DNA of 64,000 nucleotides from Flaccisagitta enflata. Its lineage: Eukaryota; Chaetognatha; Sagittoidea; Aphragmophora. Location: the NCBI GenBank assembly GCA_965153355.1, contig OZ231128.1:3596001-3660000 (forward strand). The letters are read 5' to 3'. How positions within the stretch are numbered: position 1 is the stretch's first letter; every line of letters begins with the position of its first letter. A model generated the notes under the pieces. That model saw only the letters and a list, made by a program, of their open reading frames with translations, did not search any database and was not told where the DNA came from. Shown here in pieces: positions 58,590 through 64,000 of the stretch. The translations under genes and the position numbers were made by a program.

Positions 58590-59500
58590 TTCCTCATGTT
58601 CGAATTGATAAGCCGTACTTGACAATTTGTACATAATTCCTCATAACTAATAAACCTTTTTCACCAAAATAATCTTTACTCATGTTTTCACCAATATCTC
58701 TGGTTATACTGGCCTGATCTTGACAAATTTGATGATCAAATTAAAGCCCTTTAGATTTGCAAGCAATCTACGCAAACCGCACCTCTCTAACTTGATTCGT
58801 TCAAAAGTTATTCAACCTTGAATGAAATTATTCAATCTCGCTTTTGCCATCTGAACACTCTTCAAATGATACATGATATCATTTCACTATTTATAAAATT
58901 ACTTCCAAACGCATTGAGATAGACAGATACAGTTTGCGTAGACTGCTTGCAAATTAGAGGGGCTTAAGAAAGGAATCAAGAAAATCGCGAGAACGGTGTG
59001 GTTGGCCATCACCCCAGAATACCTCGAAAAGCTCTAAAAATCGCGTCCCCGACAATTTGCGGCCGTGATTCAGTCAAAGAGGGCTCACAGTAAATATTGA
59101 TGGCTTTGCAATCAATTTGTATCCACTTTCACATCAATAAATGAAATTATTTTCAAAGACTAAAGATTGTTCTGGTGAAGATAGTACTCTCACTGCTTTC
59201 AATATTTGACATATTCTTTACTGAATAATGTAGCTTTTTAGGAGACCTTGTTGGAAAAGTCATGCATGGCTTCGATTTGCTATCCCATAAAGCAAGTTTT
59301 TTTTACAATCGTCCCGCTTTGTAGTTTGTGTTTGTTTTCAATGTCAAACCCATTCATTCAAGTAATCGAGCCATACTATAATGAACCCATGGGTTAAATT
59401 CTATGGATAATCCTCGTTCTGTCTTAAAAGAGCTGATAAAATCATCAATAATTCGTTATAATGAGAGACCATCCCGTCATAAAAAACTTTCTCTGCTTTG
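58590..59500. other. no gene recognised
   Basis: Segments TTTGCAAGCAATCTACGC (58765) and TAGACTGCTTGCAAATTA (58937) are inverted, about 170 bp apart, suggesting a small decayed MITE. Otherwise unremarkable. Confidence 0.45.
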
Positions 59501-59505
59501 ACAAT

Positions 59506-59627
59506 TACAAGGCTGGATACGCAGCAATCCAGTCGTGGACAGTTAGGCAGGAGCAGTAACCCAAAAACCGCTAGGATTACAAAAATGTGAAGGTCAGACG
59601 GACCGACCGACCAACCGCGACTAAAAC
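59506..59627 (+). mobile_element. AACAAGG element, type J, short
   Basis: TACAAGGCTGGATACGCAGC, key AGTCGTGGACAG, GGCAGGAGCAGTAACCC, GACCGACCGACC, and a truncated hairpin CCGCGACT then AAAAC. Confidence 0.68.
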
Positions 59628-60594
59628 CTTTCATTAAGCAACTAGCTCAAGAGATTTTTCCAGTGTTATAGGCGACAAACATGCTCATCTAAACACTCTC
59701 TTACTAAGTCATTCTTCATCTTAATCTTCCTTAAAATCAGATTAAATTATGCACATATATCCCATTTGCGTGCAGGTGGGCAGGGGCCGTATTTGAGATC
59801 ACAAGAGCATTTTGGCGATTAACCTCAGCCAGTATTCTACAGGATGTTTACTTTGGGCTCTTACAGGAGTCCTCCTTAACCCTTAGCTTCTGATTAATTT
59901 TGGACTCAATTTAGGTTTCTTAACTTTGCTCTCACGGGCCTCAAATAAGTGCTCTTAGATCTCCAGAGACTCAATTCTGCCATCTAAAAACGTAAAATTA
60001 GTCTGGAGTGGCCCTGGAAATTGACCTTACATGCTTCCTATCAGCCACCTATTTAGCTGTATATCTCTTGAACCTAAATTCAACTTATATCGCCGCAAAA
60101 CAGTCATAATCTTTTGACCCAAATAAAGCCATATAATGCCTCCTATAAGGCCTCAATCTTCCTGGATATGCTGTTGAGCAGGGATGATATTAATGACATT
60201 AAATGCGCTCACAAATGGGCATCGTAACAGAAAGACCAACTGACTCAGCAATCTTTAGAGTTGTGTGTGAGTGAGTGAGTGTGTTAAGGAAGCTGAAAAT
60301 AGCGCAAATGAGAAAAAGAAAAACGAAATGGAAAAGGAGAAAGGTAGAAAATTAAAGAGCAACGCCGTACTCACAACCTATGGGTAGTCCCTTGCAGGTG
60401 GGCAAGGGAAGTCATTCAAATGGGGCCAGGGCACTAAAAGTGATGGACGGGGGCTGCTAAGTGGGTTGGCAGGAGCAGTATTGCACCATTTCCACTGATT
60501 TCGCATCTCCCAAAACTCCATGTAATAACCCAACCTTCCCACCTTCCAACCCACAGATACCCTCTTGTAGAGTTGCTTAGCACTAGTGGAAGAA

Positions 60595-60641
60595 TGAAAG
60601 AAAGAAAAAAAGAAAAAAAGAAAAAAAGAAAAAAAGAAAAA

Positions 60642-60720
<79 letters not shown>
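60595..60720. repeat. (AAAG)n microsatellite
   Basis: AAAG/AAAAAG run, followed by AATG repeats at 60836-60900. Confidence 0.92.
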
Positions 60721-60721
<1 letters not shown>

Positions 60722-61471
60722 AAGAGAGAAAGAGAGACAACAAAAAAACAGAGAGAGAAAGACAGAAAGAAAGTAGGTCATATTATATCCAATATATGCG
60801 TCTCGCTTCAAAAGAATATGAAACGACCTTTTTGATTGAATGAATGAACATTCTGAATGAATGAATGAATATAATGAATGAAAAAGTGAAAAAATGAATG
60901 AATGCGACTGATTGACTAAATGAACGAAAATGAATGTGGGAAGGCATGAGACGTAACAAGAATCAGGAACAATGTCAGAATTGGCGATTTTGCTTATCAA
61001 GTTTGCTTAAAAAGCTGATTTGCATATTGTGGTTTCCCTTAACTTTGACAAACAGGCATACAGACAATGTATTTTTCATCTTTTTCTTCCCCTTTATCGT
61101 TAATAAATAAAATCTAATCTCCTGGTTGTTAAAATTTATATCATGGAAGACCATAGGCCGAAAGGAAAACAGAGGTTTTCTTGTAAATCCGGGGATCCCG
61201 CGAATAGCCGCAAAAATTCGAGCGAAAATCACCATTTTACATGTCATCTTTAACTAAAAAGTAAATTTACTATTCGATGGAAATATAAGTTTTTCTTTCT
61301 TCTTACATCATCAGAAAGGACCAGAGGCATCATAGCATATCGAGATAGCATGGTTACTCTCCCGATATAGGAGCAACGGCGCATACTAGCATCGGGTCCC
61401 AATGTCAGACTCAAAATGACAAACTTTAATGATATTATCATGAATAGACACATGCATTTTTCTTCAGTTTT

Positions 61472-61613
61472 AACAAGGCCAGAAACGTGCGGATCGGCAG
61501 GGGCAGTGATAGAGCATGGGTTTTTTTGGGGGAAGTGGTGATTTAAAAAATCTCATAAGCGCCGACCGCCGGACGAATGGACAGATAAAGCGTCATAGCA
61601 TGTGACTAAAAAG
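61472..61613 (+). mobile_element. AACAAGGCC element, diverged
   Basis: AACAAGGCCAGAAACGTGCGG, GGCAGGGGCAGTGATAG, GCCGACCGCCGGACG, 3' end GCGTCATAGCATGTGACT then AAAAAG. Type assignment is unclear, nearest A. Confidence 0.6.
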
Positions 61614-62084
61614 TTGATTTTAGCTTGAGCGTTCGACCGCGGGGATATAAAAATACACGTCCCGATGCCCCTTTTTAACTCGAGCAACTCGATTGCAGAG
61701 TTCTGGCGATCTAGCGCGTACTAATAGGCATACGGGAGGCCAAATTCCGCTGAAATGATAGTCATATTTTGCGAACAGATCATCTTTTTTTTTTGGTCCC
61801 CTGCTGCGAAAGTCAAATCTAATTCACTACTCATCTCCGAATTTCTGGTGCTAGATTAAACTCAGTTAATTTGCGCCGTCAGGCTGCGAAACTTTTTCTT
61901 GTGTCCAGTTGAAAAAAAAATTCCGAGAGAGAAGAAAAAATGCCGCTGGGACCGAGATTGTTACTGTACTGACTAGATTCTCGCTCAGATTCTACTGCCG
62001 GCTTGATTTGCCTGATGATACACTGCTTTATTGATCCTACTGAAAATCATAAAAAATCGAAAAAAATTCAATTTGAATTTTTCG

Positions 62085-62307
62085 TATATAAATCTTTAAA
62101 AATTCATAACGCGAAAAATATTTGCCGTAGAGCACTCTGCTTGGCGCCAAATAAAGGAGAATTATCAAATTTACTTACCCTATCAATTTCATTGGAGGCC
62201 ACATTTGCTCGGTGGAGATGCTCAACTTTCACATAAGAAAATGAAATCCATATTTCTATCGAATATGTCAAAAAGTCAAAGACTGACTTCGACTTTTTTC
62301 CCGATAA
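62085..62307. repeat. second copy of the GTCGAAG hairpin repeat
   Basis: Same layout as 16010-16230, about 80 percent alike by eye, ending in AAAAGTCAAAGACTGAC and TTCGACTTTTTTCCC. Confidence 0.62.
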
Positions 62308-62363
62308 GAAGCAAGAAAAAAAATCAATTCTTACGGCATGTTTGATCGGGTTCCGCCCCCCTG

Positions 62364-62393
62364 CACACACACACACACACACACACGCACGCA

Positions 62394-62475
<82 letters not shown>
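62364..62475. repeat. (CA)n/(CGCA)n microsatellite
   Basis: ACAC run with an ACGC block (62387-62412) inside. Confidence 0.93.
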
Positions 62476-62476
<1 letters not shown>

Positions 62477-62761
62477 CAGCCGGACCTAAAAAATTTCTCA
62501 ACATCATTTCGTTTTAATAGAATCCGGTAAATTCACAAAGCGTTACATCACTCAACGTGCACTCAACAAATTCTTCGAACTTTAAACCTTGACATGAAAC
62601 AAAAACTTCTCGCTTAAAATTGAATTTTTGACAAAAAAAAAGTCCTAGCGCGAGTATGCAGTAGGGCCAACGGTTTTTGCATCAAATCAATTGAACACCC
62701 CAGCCAGCAGCTTTTTTAAACAGACTATGTCTATACTGTTGAAAACTACTCTCTATATGAC

Positions 62762-64000
62762 TTTTCTCCGTGATTTAGAGGTGCCAGATTTGATATTTTG
62801 ATCATAACTTGAGGGTGGTTGTGGTAAAAATGTCAAATTTAGGTCATTTTGGCCGCCAAATTGGGCCACTTAGCCTAAGAAATCTAATCTAAAATCCATG
62901 AGATTATAAAACTAGAGCTCACTAGTGGTGCAATCCGCATGTTTCTATCATTTTTCGTTTAGATTTGAGAGCATCTCAAAGATGAAAGGGTTTGAAGGGA
63001 AAATTGTGGCTTCAATTTCAGTGGCAATTTTGACATTTTCACAAATTTCAATTTTTGCTTTGATACAATCTGCATAAATTGGTGATCATTGAAGAGTTTT
63101 CCGTTCTGCTGATGGTAAAAATTTTTGATTGATATTGCCCCCCCCAAAATTTTAGAGACTGTAGAAGCAGGTGCAAAAAAGTCAATTTTCTTGCAAATTG
63201 GTCAATTTTGGATGAAAAATTAGACCACTTTCAATTCATAAAAAGACTTAAAATCCATGAGCAAAATAAAGTACTGCTCAGGAGCTAACCAGTGGTGCAA
63301 TTGGCGTGTCAATATGTTTTTGCATTTAGATTTTATAGAACTTCAAAGATCTAAGGGTATGTCAAAATAACAATTTTTGGGTATTACAATCTTTGAAGTT
63401 CTATAAAATCTAAATGCAAAAACATATTGACACGCCAATTGCACCACTGGTTAGCTCCTGAGCAGTACTTTATTTTGCTCATGGATTTTAAGTCTTTTTA
63501 TGAATTGGAAGTGGCCTAATTTTTCATCCAAAATTGACCAATTTGCAAAAAAATCGACTTTTTTGCACCTGCTTCTACAGTCTCTAAAATTTTGGGGGGG
63601 CAATATCGATCAAAATTTTTTTTACCATCAGCTAGAACAGGAAAAACTCTTCAATTTGATCACCAATTTTATGCAGATTGGTCCATCCAAAGCCGCAAAA
63701 TATTGAAATTTGTGAAAAATGTCAAAATTGCCACTGAAATTGAAGCCGCAATTTTCCCTTCAAACCCTTTCATCTTTGAAATGCTCTCAAATCTAAACGA
63801 AAAATGATAGAAACATGCGGATTGCACCACTAGTGAGATCTTGAGCTCTAGTTTTATAATCTCACGGATTTTAGGTTAGATTTCTAAGGCTAAGTGGCCC
63901 AATTTGGCGGCCAAAATGACCTAAATTTGACATTTTTACCACAACCACCATCAAGTTATGATCAAAATATCAAATCTGGCACCTCTAAATCACGGAGAAA
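62762..64000. repeat. large palindrome, arms ~600 bp, runs off the window
   Basis: The left arm from TTTCTCCGTGATTTAGAGGT to TTTTATAGAACTTCAAAGAT (about 62762-63350) is repeated inverted from ATCTTTGAAGTTCTATAAAA (about 63389) to CTAAATCACGGAGAAA at 64000. The loop is only about 40 bp. Near-perfect arms suggest a foldback element or recent inverted duplication. Short open frames in it are not conserved between the arms. Confidence 0.85.

Overview
The window is nuclear DNA of an animal, probably an invertebrate. It has long introns bounded by GT/AG, very abundant microsatellites and minisatellites, Tc1/mariner-type and TTA/TGA-target MITEs, a Penelope-like retroelement and a LINE remnant. I cannot name the phylum. 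There is no prokaryotic gene organisation, and nearly all long open frames are low-complexity artefacts ((AC)n, (AG)n, (CAA)n, (CTTT)n).

Two genes can be reconstructed exon by exon. (1) A minus-strand gene runs from about 46343 down to a stop codon at 16645. I find 20 exons, and every consecutive junction is phase-compatible. They give about 810 residues of a cysteine-rich modular extracellular protein with many sushi/CCP-like segments, EGF-like modules and a C-terminal segment resembling chitin-binding type 2 (CBM14). Its 5' end is not identified. (2) A plus-strand gene at 48657-53624 has six exons encoding a non-receptor tyrosine phosphatase of the PTPN1/PTPN2 (PTP1B, TC-PTP, Ptp61F) family. 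All catalytic motifs are present, but a polyglycine tract of about 31 residues interrupts the catalytic domain, and the tail is very Gly-rich. A polyadenylation signal lies just after the stop.

Layout: 1-16.6 kb holds no recognisable gene, only interspersed and tandem repeats. 16.6-46.3 kb is the modular gene, whose introns host nested DNA transposons (22.07-24.92 kb), a Penelope-like element (30.8-32.8 kb), a LINE fragment (42.5-43.6 kb) and many MITEs. 48.6-53.7 kb is the PTP gene. 53.7-64 kb is again repeats, ending in a large palindrome that runs off the window.

Two themes stand out. First, a superfamily of short elements begins AACAAGGCC and ends in a hairpin followed by TAAAAA. In at least five sequence types, the family-specific 5' motif is the exact reverse complement of the right arm of the 3' hairpin, so the two ends co-vary. 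The layout (subterminal inverted repeats, 3' hairpin, microsatellite core, no evident target duplication) recalls Helentron-derived DINE/HINE elements. Second, repeats sit on splice junctions. A 53-bp array copies an acceptor plus exon start, and a 38-bp array copies an exon end plus donor. Multiplied acceptor and donor segments occur in the PTP gene, and a MITE with TTA target duplications has landed inside one donor and one acceptor of these two genes.
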